NCBI GenBank assembly: GCA_024398495.1
Contig: JAKSJA010000008.1
Coordinates: forward strand, 1 to 64,000
Reading direction: 5' to 3'
DNA length: 64,000 bases
DNA from: Bacteroidaceae bacterium
Lineage (GTDB): Bacteria > Bacteroidota > Bacteroidia > Bacteroidales > Bacteroidaceae
Shown here: positions 43,915 to 53,889 of the stretch, piece by piece
Layout: the number at the start of each line of letters is the position of its first letter
How positions within the stretch are numbered: the stretch's first letter is position 1
The notes under the pieces: generated by a model
Database searches by the model: none
What the model was told of the DNA's origin: nothing
What the model saw: the letters and a program-made list of their open reading frames with translations, nothing else
Made by a program: the position numbers and the translations under genes

Positions 43915-46900
43915 ATGAGAAGGTACATTTTATTTTTGTTCGGACTATTCCTGATCATTTCTGTTTCTGCGAAAATTAATTCACAGTTCATACATTATGA
44001 AATGAAAGACGGACTATCGCGGAATATGGTTGTCGCCATAACGCAGGACCAGATGGGATTCATGTGGTTTGGAACCCGTAATGGTCTCAACCGTTTTGAC
44101 GGGCATAATTTCAAAAAGTATTTCCGTTCAGACGTAGGTCTCGAAAGCAATGATATCTCTTCATTACTTACAACTGAAGACGGCAGCCTTTGGATAGGTG
44201 GCGGTACAGGACTATACAAGTATGATTTCAGCAACGAGTCATTCAAACGCATTATCGTTAAGGCTTCTGACGGCGTAGAAATAAGGTCAAATGTGAATCA
44301 GATTTGTGCTTTCGGCAATGATCTGATAATAGTAACCGATCGTCAGGGATTATTCTTTTACGACACGCAAGAGGAAAAACTGACGCATAATCCATTCGAG
44401 AACCACTTCAACATTACGGCGGTAACCTGCGATACAAAGCAGCGAATTTGGCTCAGTTTCTATGACAAAGGGCTGTATTATATTGACAAAAGCCTGAAAA
44501 ACGAGAAAAAACTTATTATACCGACTGATGCGAAGCGTTTTGAAGGAGTGCCTATTCGCGGTATAATAGCTACGGAACAGAATCAGCTTATTATAGGTAC
44601 GGAGGGCAAAGGCGTATTTATGATCAATCTGAACACAATGGTGGTAACGTCAATGTTTGAGGGCATGTCGGACAAAGGCAAGACGGTTCACACGCTCACT
44701 CGCCACGAAAATGACATCATAGCAGCAACTGAGGACGGCATATATGTGTATGATATGCTGACGCATAATACCTCTCACTACTATAATGAGTCATCCAATC
44801 CTATGTCACTTGCAGATAATTCCATCCAGTCCCTGTACTGCGACAACAAGGGAGGGATATGGATAGGCACCTATTTTGGCGGTGTTTGCTACTCACCTTA
44901 CAAGCCGATGCTTTTCGAGAGTTCCTTTCCCCGTATTGACGTGAGTAATTCTATTCATGGCAGGAGAGTGCGTGAGATAGTGGAAGATAACCAAGGATAT
45001 TTGTGGATAGGTACTGAGGATGGTGGACTCAATCGTTTTAACCCAGTGACAGGCGAGTTCAGTTTCTTCAAAGAGAGCAGTGCATTCTCCAATATTCACG
45101 GACTTTGCATCGTAGGTGACAAACTTTGGGTGGGCACATACTCAAACGGAGTAGTGATAATTGACACCAAGACACTGAAGATAACGCAAACCATCATCTC
45201 GCAACCGGGCAAATTCAATAATTTGCGTGATAATGATATATTTGCGATAGAAAAGACTCATGATGGAAATATATACCTCGGAACGCTTGGAGGGCTCTGC
45301 AGATATATGTCAGATGATGAGGTACAGTACATTGAAGAGGTGCCTCACAGCATCGTATATGACATACATGAAGATAGAAAAGGCAACCTTTGGACTGTAA
45401 TATATGGTAATTCAATAAGTTGTCGCAAGGTCTCATCAGGAAAATGGGTTTCCTATTCAACAGCCAACTCCAAACTCCCTGCAATGAATGTGCTGAACGT
45501 GGAGGAATTGTCGGACGGAACTATACTTGTAACGACGGATGATAGTGGTATATTGCGTTACAATGCCAAGAAGGATGCGTTTGAGCAATATGAGATAAAT
45601 GCACTCGCACCTAACTCTGCAACGTTCTGTGTGCTTGAGGACAATAGTAACAAATTGTGGATAAGCACTAGCCATGGACTCATATGGTTTGATCCGAAAA
45701 CGAAGGAATCTCATGTTTACACAACAGCCAACGGACTACTTGACAATAACTTCAACTACAAGTCTGCATTGCTCTCACAGAACGGACGTATTTATATGGG
45801 TTGCTTGAAGGGTCTCATTGCATTCTCCCCAGAGCAGTTCCACGATATTATGGTGACACCAAAGATTGTGGCCACTGAACTGTATGTCAATAATACTGCC
45901 ATTCGTCAGTATGGTGATGCGTCGCCACTTGAAAAGAGTATCGTGCAGACGGAGAAACTCTCCCTCGCTTACAGCGAAAACACATTCGCCATTCAGATGA
46001 CATCATTGCTTTACGGAATTGATGAGCAGGTGCAGATGGAATATATGCTTACAGGCTTTGACAATAACTGGATGCCAGTTCCTGAAAACAATATTATCAG
46101 TTTTATCAACGTGCCTGAGGGCAAATATAAATTGTGTGTACGAGCCTGTGGCAGCTCAAATGAAATTGACGGCAAACAGTTTGAGATGGAAATAATTATC
46201 CGACCGCCATTCTATCGTTCATGGTGGGCATACCTTATATATTCGCTCTGTGTAATAGCTTTGCTGTATTCTTCCATACGTATATTACAGAACCGTGCTC
46301 GTGAAGTTCGCGAGAATGCCATGCAAAAGTTTGAGTATGAGAAGGAGCAGGAACTCTACCAGTCAAAGATAAACTTCTTCACGAATGTTGCTCATGAGAT
46401 TCGTACACCGCTGACACTCATAAAGGCTCCGTTGGAAAAGCTCCTCGTGCATAAGAATATGGAGGATTCCGCAAAAGAAGACTTGTGCATCATGGAGAAG
46501 AACGTGTCACGATTGCTTGACCTGACTAATCAGCTCCTTGACTTCCGTAGAACTGAGCGTGACAGCCTTCGTCTCAATATTGAACACTGCAATGTCACTC
46601 AAATAATAGAGAGCGTCTATGTTCGCTTCTCCTCACTGATGCGAGAGAAAGGCATTGACTCACAGTTTGAGCATCCAGAGGAACCGGTTTATGCATATAT
46701 CGACAAGGAAGGCTTCACTAAGATAGTGTCAAATATACTGAATAATGCTGTGAAATATTGCGAGCATTTTATAAAACTTGATTTGAAAGCAAAGGAGGAC
46801 GATGAGATCCTGGTGATACTGTCGAATGACGGACCTTTAGTACCGCAGAAAATGCGTGAAAGTATATTTGAGCCATTTGACCGTGGCAACGCCAAGACTT

Positions 46901-47877
46901 CCACGACATCAGGCACGGGAATAGGCCTTGCACTAGCACGAGCACTTACCGAGTTGCATGAGGGTACACTTAAAATGCAGGATGACCCTCAGTTCAATGT
47001 CTTTGTACTTACACTTCCTGTTCAGAAGGTGTCTTCCGCCATTGAACTGCAAAAGGTACAGGGTGAGGTAGGCAGCAAGCGAGTAAACAACGCAAAGTCT
47101 GATTCTGATCTGCCTTCCATCCTTATTGTCGAGGACAATATAGAAATGCAGAACTATGAGCACTCACAACTTGAGGACGACTTCAACGTTCTGACCGCAA
47201 ACAATGGTGAGGAAGCATTGAAAGTACTTGCGGATAATGATGACGTTGTGCTTATTGTCAGTGACGTAATGATGGAGCCGATGGGAGGTTTTGAACTCTG
47301 TCGTACTATTAAGAACGACGTGAATTTTAGTCACATACCAGTTATTCTCCTTACTGCCCTTACGCTTGATTCTGCAAAGGTGGAGGGAATGGAAAGTGGT
47401 GCTGACTCATATATTGAGAAACCATTCTCGATGGAATATCTGCGTAGTTCCATAAAGAATCTGCTTCGCCGTCGCCAGAATGCGAAGGCAGCGTACGCTA
47501 GTTCGCCTTTCCTCCTTTCTGATACATTGACAATAAGTAATGGAGACGATGAATTTATCAAGACGCTGGAGGATATCGTGGGTAAAAATATGAGCAACAG
47601 CGAGTTTTGCATAAACGATCTTGCACAGGAGATGTGCATGAGCCGAACAGGATTGAACCGAAAGTTGCGTGGCATATTCAATATGTCGCCTAACAACTAC
47701 ATTAAAGTGAGTCGCCTTAAATATGCAGCCTTGCTTCTGAAGAACTCCAAAATGAGAGTCAGTGAGGTGTGTTACAAGGTTGGATTTACATCTCCGTCGT
47801 ATTTTACACAATGCTTCTATAAGCAGTTCGGCCTGCTTCCGAAGGACTTCCAAGATAATACAAACAGTAACGAATGA
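43915..47877 (+). CDS. Hybrid two-component system sensor-regulator (HTCS)
   Basis: The 1320-residue regulator has a signal peptide and then about 14 two-component-regulator propeller repeats in the periplasm (first repeat MGFMWFGTRNGLNRFDG). A Y_Y_Y-type domain (about 680-765), a membrane helix (769-790), HisKA with His827 (NVAHEIRTPLTL) and an HATPase follow. The receiver has Asp1117 (IVSDVMMEP) and the end is an AraC-type HTH (1229-1316). Such proteins sense a released oligosaccharide and activate their polysaccharide locus. It is embedded in the enzyme genes and overlaps the next gene by 4 bp. Confidence 0.95.
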   Translation: MRRYILFLFGLFLIISVSAKINSQFIHYEMKDGLSRNMVVAITQDQMGFMWFGTRNGLNRFDGHNFKKYFRSDVGLESNDISSLLTTEDGSLWIGGGTGLYKYDFSNESFKRIIVKASDGVEIRSNVNQICAFGNDLIIVTDRQGLFFYDTQEEKLTHNPFENHFNITAVTCDTKQRIWLSFYDKGLYYIDKSLKNEKKLIIPTDAKRFEGVPIRGIIATEQNQLIIGTEGKGVFMINLNTMVVTSMFEGMSDKGKTVHTLTRHENDIIAATEDGIYVYDMLTHNTSHYYNESSNPMSLADNSIQSLYCDNKGGIWIGTYFGGVCYSPYKPMLFESSFPRIDVSNSIHGRRVREIVEDNQGYLWIGTEDGGLNRFNPVTGEFSFFKESSAFSNIHGLCIVGDKLWVGTYSNGVVIIDTKTLKITQTIISQPGKFNNLRDNDIFAIEKTHDGNIYLGTLGGLCRYMSDDEVQYIEEVPHSIVYDIHEDRKGNLWTVIYGNSISCRKVSSGKWVSYSTANSKLPAMNVLNVEELSDGTILVTTDDSGILRYNAKKDAFEQYEINALAPNSATFCVLEDNSNKLWISTSHGLIWFDPKTKESHVYTTANGLLDNNFNYKSALLSQNGRIYMGCLKGLIAFSPEQFHDIMVTPKIVATELYVNNTAIRQYGDASPLEKSIVQTEKLSLAYSENTFAIQMTSLLYGIDEQVQMEYMLTGFDNNWMPVPENNIISFINVPEGKYKLCVRACGSSNEIDGKQFEMEIIIRPPFYRSWWAYLIYSLCVIALLYSSIRILQNRAREVRENAMQKFEYEKEQELYQSKINFFTNVAHEIRTPLTLIKAPLEKLLVHKNMEDSAKEDLCIMEKNVSRLLDLTNQLLDFRRTERDSLRLNIEHCNVTQIIESVYVRFSSLMREKGIDSQFEHPEEPVYAYIDKEGFTKIVSNILNNAVKYCEHFIKLDLKAKEDDEILVILSNDGPLVPQKMRESIFEPFDRGNAKTSTTSGTGIGLALARALTELHEGTLKMQDDPQFNVFVLTLPVQKVSSAIELQKVQGEVGSKRVNNAKSDSDLPSILIVEDNIEMQNYEHSQLEDDFNVLTANNGEEALKVLADNDDVVLIVSDVMMEPMGGFELCRTIKNDVNFSHIPVILLTALTLDSAKVEGMESGADSYIEKPFSMEYLRSSIKNLLRRRQNAKAAYASSPFLLSDTLTISNGDDEFIKTLEDIVGKNMSNSEFCINDLAQEMCMSRTGLNRKLRGIFNMSPNNYIKVSRLKYAALLLKNSKMRVSEVCYKVGFTSPSYFTQCFYKQFGLLPKDFQDNTNSNE

Positions 47878-49271
47878 AAAAAATAATTCTAATCATATTC
47901 CTGCTCTGGATTGTATCTAGTGCATTACATGCTCAGAGCCTTCATTACAGTAATACGTCGGGCAAGACAAATGTCTTTGACCTCGCAATATGGACCATGG
48001 ATAACAACACTGACGGACTTTTACTTAAGGCTGGAGCAGATTATGGAGGCGAGTGGACCCGCGATATCTCCATCAACTCATGGAATGCTGTGTCGCTACT
48101 TCGTCCCGATGTCGCAGAGCACTCACTATGGAACGTCACCAATAATAGGAAGACCATAGGACACCAGTATTGGGACAAGATAATATGGGTAATAGCGGCG
48201 TGGAATCATTATCTAGTTACTGGACGGGAGCAGTTCCTTTTTCAGGCATACGAGTGCAGCAAGGCAACGATGCTTCAGCTCGAAGACTCAGTATTCGATA
48301 AGACACACGGATTATTCATGGGACCGGCTGTTTATCAGGACGGTATAGCTGCATACGATGAGCCTGTCTATGATCCTTCACTGGACGACAAATCCTATGT
48401 GCTCGACCATTCTAACTCGCACTCTATCATGTGCTTATCTACTAATGCAGTCTATTACCAGGCATACATATGTCTTGCTGAAATGGCAGCAATCTGTGAA
48501 CCAACCACAGTCAAGGCTTATCGCAATAAAGCAAAGGCACTTAAACGCAGTTTCCGCTACCATTTTTTTAATAAACAAGAAGGGAAACTGTATTATCTAA
48601 TTGATCATCAGGGGCGGAAACATGAGTACCAGGAAGCCCTTGGCGTGGCATACACAATATTATTCGGCCTTGTCAGCAAAAGCGAGGCGAAGAGTATAAT
48701 AGCCAATTTATACCGCAGTGACAACGGTGTGCCGACAGTGTGGCCATGTTTCCCTCGTTTTAGTAAGGAAAAGCCAGGTCGCCATAACGTAATGATATGG
48801 CCTCATGTGAATATGTTCTATGCGGCAGCATGTGCTGAGGCGGGAATGATGGACACATTTTGGGACGAGGTCAATGACATTTCCCGTTTGACTCTTGAGG
48901 CTGACAACACACCTAATTTTCATGAGATTTATACCATTGAGGGCATACCTTCTGGAGGATGGCAGTGTGGGCAACTGTGGCCCCCATTGAATCATCAGAC
49001 ATGGTGTGCCACTGGAATGCTGAGGATATACCTCAATTATATAATTGGCATACAGCCAGTCTTATCCGGACTGATGTTCCGCCCTGTTGGCTCCGAGGAA
49101 GGAACGCCAATAGAGATAAGAGGTATCCCCTATCGCAACGCATTGCTTGATGTCAGCATCAAAGGTAAAGGCTCACACGTCAGCTCGTTCAAAGTGAACG
49201 GCAAAGAGTCGAAACCCTTCATACCATCGTCAGGAACTGAAAAAATAAAAATAACAATATTATTAAAATAA
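47874..49271 (+). CDS. (alpha/alpha)6-barrel glycoside hydrolase of unassigned family
   Basis: The 465-residue exported protein (signal MKKIILIIFLLWIVSSALHA) has a helical-barrel signature: DGLLLKAGADYGGEWTRDIS, WDKIIWVIAAWNHYLV and YQEALGVAYTILFGL. It ends with a C-terminal beta-sandwich (PVLSGLMFRPVGSEEGTPIE). The WTRD aspartate (near residue 64) and FHEIYTIEG are candidate catalytic parts. The general build resembles GH63/GH78-like six-hairpin enzymes, but I cannot name the family. It is coupled to the HTCS gene (ATGA overlap). Confidence 0.65.
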   Translation: MKKIILIIFLLWIVSSALHAQSLHYSNTSGKTNVFDLAIWTMDNNTDGLLLKAGADYGGEWTRDISINSWNAVSLLRPDVAEHSLWNVTNNRKTIGHQYWDKIIWVIAAWNHYLVTGREQFLFQAYECSKATMLQLEDSVFDKTHGLFMGPAVYQDGIAAYDEPVYDPSLDDKSYVLDHSNSHSIMCLSTNAVYYQAYICLAEMAAICEPTTVKAYRNKAKALKRSFRYHFFNKQEGKLYYLIDHQGRKHEYQEALGVAYTILFGLVSKSEAKSIIANLYRSDNGVPTVWPCFPRFSKEKPGRHNVMIWPHVNMFYAAACAEAGMMDTFWDEVNDISRLTLEADNTPNFHEIYTIEGIPSGGWQCGQLWPPLNHQTWCATGMLRIYLNYIIGIQPVLSGLMFRPVGSEEGTPIEIRGIPYRNALLDVSIKGKGSHVSSFKVNGKESKPFIPSSGTEKIKITILLK

Positions 49272-49291
49272 CGTCTAAAAAGAAAATTAAA

Positions 49292-50239
49292 ATGAAACCT
49301 TATGCATTAGGAATGGACATCGGCGGAACAAATACCATATTCGGTGTTGTGGACAGAGAAGGCAAAGTATTGTGTAGCGACAGCGTAAAGACTCGCAGTT
49401 TCCCAGTATTGGAAGACTACATCAATACCATCACCGAGAAAATAAAAGCCCTGATGGATAAAGTCGGCGGCAAGGACCTCGTCAATGGCTTAGGTATCGG
49501 TGCACCTAACGGCAACTACTACCGCGGCAGCATTGAGTATGCACCTAACCTTCCTTGGAAGGGTGTTGTTATCCCACTTGCAAAAATGTTTGAAGATCGT
49601 CTCGGCATATCAGTGACTGTTACCAACGATGCCAACGCAGCCGCCCTCGGCGAGATGACCTATGGTGTAGCGAGAGGCATGAAGCACTTTATAATGATAA
49701 CTCTCGGTACAGGTGTAGGCAGTGGCATCATAGTAGATGGCAAGTTGCTCTATGGCTACGATGGTTTTGCAGGCGAACTTGGACATGTTATAGTAGATTC
49801 AAATGGTCGTGATTGTGGTTGCGGAAGAAAAGGCTGTCTTGAGACTTACTGCTCTGCGACAGGCATAGCACGTACTGCACGTGAGGTGCTGGAGAATACA
49901 GACGAGCCTTCATTGCTCCGCAGCGTGGACATTAACACCCTGGAGTCAAAGGACATCTATGATGCAGCAGTCAAAGGTGACAAACTTGCCATCGAGATCT
50001 TCAACCGCACAGGCGAGATCCTTGGTAAGGCACTTGCCAACAGTGTGGTATTCTCCAATCCAGAGGCGATAGTGCTTTTCGGCGGTCTGGCAAAGGCAGG
50101 AGAGTTTATTACGAAACCTACATACGAGGCAATGGAAGCCAACATGCTTAACGTGTTTAAAGGCAAAACAAAGTTGCTTCTTTCAACACTCAAGGATGCT
50201 GATGCAGCCGTCCTCGGTGCATCTGCATTAGCATGGTAA
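49292..50239 (+). CDS. ROK family sugar kinase
   Basis: The 315-residue kinase has the ATP motif GMDIGGTNTIFG, NDANAAALGE with the catalytic Asp, GTGVGSGIIVDG, GELGHV and the zinc motif CGCGRKGC of ROK kinases. It lacks a signal peptide and acts in the cytoplasm. Next to manA in a mannan locus it most probably phosphorylates imported mannose, though glucose or another hexose is possible. Confidence 0.93.
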   Translation: MKPYALGMDIGGTNTIFGVVDREGKVLCSDSVKTRSFPVLEDYINTITEKIKALMDKVGGKDLVNGLGIGAPNGNYYRGSIEYAPNLPWKGVVIPLAKMFEDRLGISVTVTNDANAAALGEMTYGVARGMKHFIMITLGTGVGSGIIVDGKLLYGYDGFAGELGHVIVDSNGRDCGCGRKGCLETYCSATGIARTAREVLENTDEPSLLRSVDINTLESKDIYDAAVKGDKLAIEIFNRTGEILGKALANSVVFSNPEAIVLFGGLAKAGEFITKPTYEAMEANMLNVFKGKTKLLLSTLKDADAAVLGASALAW

Positions 50240-50245
50240 AAGGTT

Positions 50246-51226
50246 ATGATTTACAAATTCAATCCTATACTTAAGCAGACAATTTGGGGCGGAGAGAAAA
50301 TTCTCCGTTTTAAAAACATAGAATCTACACTCACTGGAGTCGGAGAGAGCTGGGAACTATCAGCCGTAAAGGGTAATGAGTCCGTAATAACCTTCGGACA
50401 GCACATCGGTAAGACCATCACCCAACTGCTCAGCGAGCAGCGTGAACTCCTCGTTGGCAAAGCCAATTACGAGCGTTTTGGCAACACGTTCCCACTGCTT
50501 ATCAAGTTCATTGATGCCAATCAGGATCTTTCCATTCAGGTGCATCCTAACGATGAGCAGGCAGAGCGACTGCATGGAACACGAGGCAAGACCGAGATGT
50601 GGTACGTTGTAGATACCGAACAGGGTGCACACCTGCGTTCTGGACTCAGCCGTGAGGTAAGCCCTGACGAATATGAGTCAAAGGTGAATGACGGCACCAT
50701 AACCGACATACTCTGCGACTATCAGATAACACCAGGCGATGTGTTCTTTCTCCCGGCAGGACGGATACACAGCATTGGGAAAGGTTCATTCATAGCCGAG
50801 ATACAGGAAACGTCGGACATAACCTACCGCATCTTCGACTTCAACCGCGTTGACAAGAACGGAAAGCCACGTGAACTGCACACGGCACTCGCCAAGCAGG
50901 TCATAGACTTCAGCGTAAAGTCCGACTACCGCACCCATTACCAGACTTCGCTTAACGAGCGAGTAGAACTGGCACGTTGTCCACTGTTCACCACCAATCT
51001 CTTTGAGTTGACATCCCCAAAGACGCTGTCATACACAGCCCTCGACAGTTTTGTGATATGGATGGCGCTGGATGGTGAGGTAGACTGTGAGTGCGACGGT
51101 ATCGTCACAACACTCAACGCAGGTGAAACCATACTCCTTCCCGCCACTGCTAATGACTTCAAAGTCACTCCTCGTACTACGGCAAAGCTTCTGGAAATAT
51201 ACATAGTAGAACCTACTAGTAAATAG
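50246..51226 (+). CDS. manA: Mannose-6-phosphate isomerase, class I
   Basis: The 326-residue cupin enzyme has WGGEKILRF, the zinc-site segment SIQVHPNDEQAERL, GKTEMWYVV and the catalytic-site region FFLPAGRIHSIG. It interconverts mannose-6-phosphate and fructose-6-phosphate, so it carries mannose released by GH92 and GH130 into glycolysis. It starts 6 bp after the ROK kinase gene and acts in the cytoplasm. Confidence 0.95.
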   Translation: MIYKFNPILKQTIWGGEKILRFKNIESTLTGVGESWELSAVKGNESVITFGQHIGKTITQLLSEQRELLVGKANYERFGNTFPLLIKFIDANQDLSIQVHPNDEQAERLHGTRGKTEMWYVVDTEQGAHLRSGLSREVSPDEYESKVNDGTITDILCDYQITPGDVFFLPAGRIHSIGKGSFIAEIQETSDITYRIFDFNRVDKNGKPRELHTALAKQVIDFSVKSDYRTHYQTSLNERVELARCPLFTTNLFELTSPKTLSYTALDSFVIWMALDGEVDCECDGIVTTLNAGETILLPATANDFKVTPRTTAKLLEIYIVEPTSK

Positions 51227-51251
51227 CAAAACAAAAACACATCCACTTCAA

Positions 51252-53756
51252 ATGAAAAAAATATTATCCGTTGTATTGATATGCTTGTTGGCATTTGTGC
51301 AGATGAGCAAGGCACAATCTGAATTCTTTAAGCCTTACACCACTACAGACCTCCGCCTCCCTTCTGTGCCGCTGATTACGTCCGACCCATATCTCAGTAT
51401 ATGGTCACCGTTTGATAAGCTCAACGAGGGTACTACACGTCACTGGACTAATAGCGAGAAGCCTCTTACCGGACTTCTTCGTGTTGATGGAATCGTATAT
51501 CGCTTCATGGGACATGATAACGACTATATCCTTGAGCCGATAGCCCCTATGGCAGAGACCGAGCGCTGGGAAGGAACAGTCTCACGCATAAAGCAGCAGG
51601 GGCTCAATTGGACTAAAACCGATTTCAAAACCGACGGATGGAAGAAGGAACGTGCAGCGTGGGGCTCTGAAGGTAGCAATATCAGTTCTGACTGGCATGG
51701 TCTGGACAACGACATATACATCCGCCGTGACGTCGATCTGACTACAGAGCAACTTGCAAAGGACCTGTACATTGTTTATTCCCACGATGATTGCTTCGAG
51801 CTCTATATCAACGGCGTTGAGGCGATAAATACTGGTGAGACATGGCTCAACGGTGAGGTGCTGCATCTTGAAGGAGCGAAGAAGGCTCTCCTCCATGCAG
51901 GCAGAAATGTAATCAGCGCACACTGCCACAATACCACTGGCGGACAATTCGCCGACTTTGGACTTTTCCAGAATGTCAAGCCAAAGGCTCAAGACGTGAA
52001 GACTGCTGAACAGAAGAGCGTTGACGTGCTCGCAACAAGCACATATTATACGTTTGCCTGTGGTCCGGTTGAACTTGATCTCGTGTTCACTGCTCCGATG
52101 ATTATTGATGACTACGACCTTCTGACTGCCCCGATGAACTATATTTCATACCAGGTGCGTAGCACTGATGGTACGAAGCATAAAGTGCAGTTCTATCTCG
52201 GCGCAAACTCCCTTATGGGCGTAAATCAGCCAAACCAGCCTACAGTGTCAAGGAGAATGACTATTGACGACACTCGCTATGTGCGTACAGGTACCATTGA
52301 CCAGCGTATCCTCGCCACTGTGGGCGATGGTGTATGCATAGACTGGGGGTATTTCTATATGCCTGAGATTAACGGAAAGATAACACTCGGAATGCAGACT
52401 GACGTTGAACGGCAGTTCTGCACCGACGGAACACTGCTGAGGTCTAAGGACAAGATAATATCCCGCAAGCCATCCACAATGCCAGCATTGGCATACGTGC
52501 ATGACTTCGGTAGTATTGCAACCGCAAACAGCTTTACTCTTTTAGGTTACGATGAGATATACGACATCCAGTATATGTACCGCAACTATAAAGCCTACTG
52601 GGCACACGAGGGAAAAGTGACGATATTTCAGAAGTTTAAGGAACTCCAGCAACGTTATGTGGAAGTGATGAGCAAATGTCGCGAGTTCGACAAGCGCGTC
52701 TATGATGACGGCATGGTAGCAGGCGGAAAAGAGTATGCCGAGATTCTTTCAGCATCCTACCGCCACGTAATAGCAGCACACAAACTCTTCAAGGATGACG
52801 AGGGACACCTGCTATTCTTCAGTAAGGAGAATAACTCCAACGGATGCGTCAACACCGTTGACCTTACATATCCTTCTGCCCCATTGTTCCTGCTGTATAA
52901 CCCAGAGCTTCAGAAGGCCATGATGACAAGCATCTTCGAGTACAGCTATACTGACCGCTGGACAAAGCCATTCGCCAACCACGACCTGGGCACCTACCCA
53001 TGTGCCAACGGACAGCGTTACGGCGGCGATATGCCTATCGAGGAAAGCGGTAATATCATAACCCTCGCCACAACACTGTGCATGCTTGACGGAAATACGA
53101 AATTCGTTGATAAATATTGGGATATCATCACAACATGGGTGGAATACCTTTCCGAAAAAGGCATGGATCCAGAGAACCAGCTCTGCACCGACGACTTTGC
53201 CGGACACTGGGCACACAACTGCAACCTCTCACTTAAAGCCATCTGCGGCGTGGCAGGCTACAGCATAATGGCACGCATGAAGGGTGACACCCGCACTGCC
53301 GACAAATACCTTGCGCGAGCAAAGGAAATGGCACAGACATGGGAGACAATGGCATACGACGGCGACCATTACCGCCTCGCCTTCGACCGCTCCGACACAT
53401 GGAGTCAAAAGTACAATGTCGTATGGGATAAACTATGGAAACTCGGACTCTTCAGCAAGAAGTTCTACGATAAGGAGATATCATTCTACCTCAAGCACCA
53501 GAACCGCTACGGACTGCCTCTCGACTGCCGTAAGGACTACACAAAGAGTGATTGGATAATGTGGACGGCAAGCATGTCGCCCGACAAGAAAACCTTCCAG
53601 CGGTTTGTATCGCCAATCTATGCCTATATCAACGAGACGTACAGTCGAGTGCCAATCAGCGATTGGAGTGAGACAAAAACTGGTCTCATGGTAGGCTTCA
53701 AGGCCCGCTCCGTAATAGGAGGCTACTGGATGAAAGTATTTGCCGACAAGTTCTAA
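51252..53756 (+). CDS. Glutaminase-A-like protein (DUF4965/DUF1793 type)
   Basis: The 834-residue exported protein (signal MKKILSVVLICLLAFVQMSK) begins with the DUF5127/DUF4965-type front (LRLPSVPLITSDPYLSIWSP). A galactose-binding-like jelly-roll is inserted at about 140-240 (DIYIRRDVDLTTEQLAKDLY). The helical-barrel part follows, with PCANGQRYGGDMPIEESGN and LCTDDFAGHWAHNCNLS. Fungal relatives were named glutaminase A, but PUL-linked members are probably glycan-active. The Asp/Glu in GGDMPIEESGN may be catalytic. Its role here is unknown. Confidence 0.78.
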   Translation: MKKILSVVLICLLAFVQMSKAQSEFFKPYTTTDLRLPSVPLITSDPYLSIWSPFDKLNEGTTRHWTNSEKPLTGLLRVDGIVYRFMGHDNDYILEPIAPMAETERWEGTVSRIKQQGLNWTKTDFKTDGWKKERAAWGSEGSNISSDWHGLDNDIYIRRDVDLTTEQLAKDLYIVYSHDDCFELYINGVEAINTGETWLNGEVLHLEGAKKALLHAGRNVISAHCHNTTGGQFADFGLFQNVKPKAQDVKTAEQKSVDVLATSTYYTFACGPVELDLVFTAPMIIDDYDLLTAPMNYISYQVRSTDGTKHKVQFYLGANSLMGVNQPNQPTVSRRMTIDDTRYVRTGTIDQRILATVGDGVCIDWGYFYMPEINGKITLGMQTDVERQFCTDGTLLRSKDKIISRKPSTMPALAYVHDFGSIATANSFTLLGYDEIYDIQYMYRNYKAYWAHEGKVTIFQKFKELQQRYVEVMSKCREFDKRVYDDGMVAGGKEYAEILSASYRHVIAAHKLFKDDEGHLLFFSKENNSNGCVNTVDLTYPSAPLFLLYNPELQKAMMTSIFEYSYTDRWTKPFANHDLGTYPCANGQRYGGDMPIEESGNIITLATTLCMLDGNTKFVDKYWDIITTWVEYLSEKGMDPENQLCTDDFAGHWAHNCNLSLKAICGVAGYSIMARMKGDTRTADKYLARAKEMAQTWETMAYDGDHYRLAFDRSDTWSQKYNVVWDKLWKLGLFSKKFYDKEISFYLKHQNRYGLPLDCRKDYTKSDWIMWTASMSPDKKTFQRFVSPIYAYINETYSRVPISDWSETKTGLMVGFKARSVIGGYWMKVFADKF

Positions 53757-53820
53757 GTTTTCCCTTCCACGTTTTTTCTCAAACAGAGCGAATACGGAAT
53801 ATTTTCTTTCCCATAAAAAT

Positions 53821-53855
53821 AGCTTATAATTCTCAATATAGGGGTATTATAAGCT
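53821..53855 (-). terminator. Terminator hairpin between convergent genes
   Basis: AGCTTATAAT (53821-53830) and ATTATAAGCT (53846-53855) form a perfect 10-bp stem. On the minus strand the stem is followed by ATTTTTATG, a good T tail for the gene ending at 53890. It may also act on the plus-strand block ending at 53756. Confidence 0.7.
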
Positions 53856-53889
53856 GTTTGCGATATGTCTCTATGTGTGCGAGTCACAA

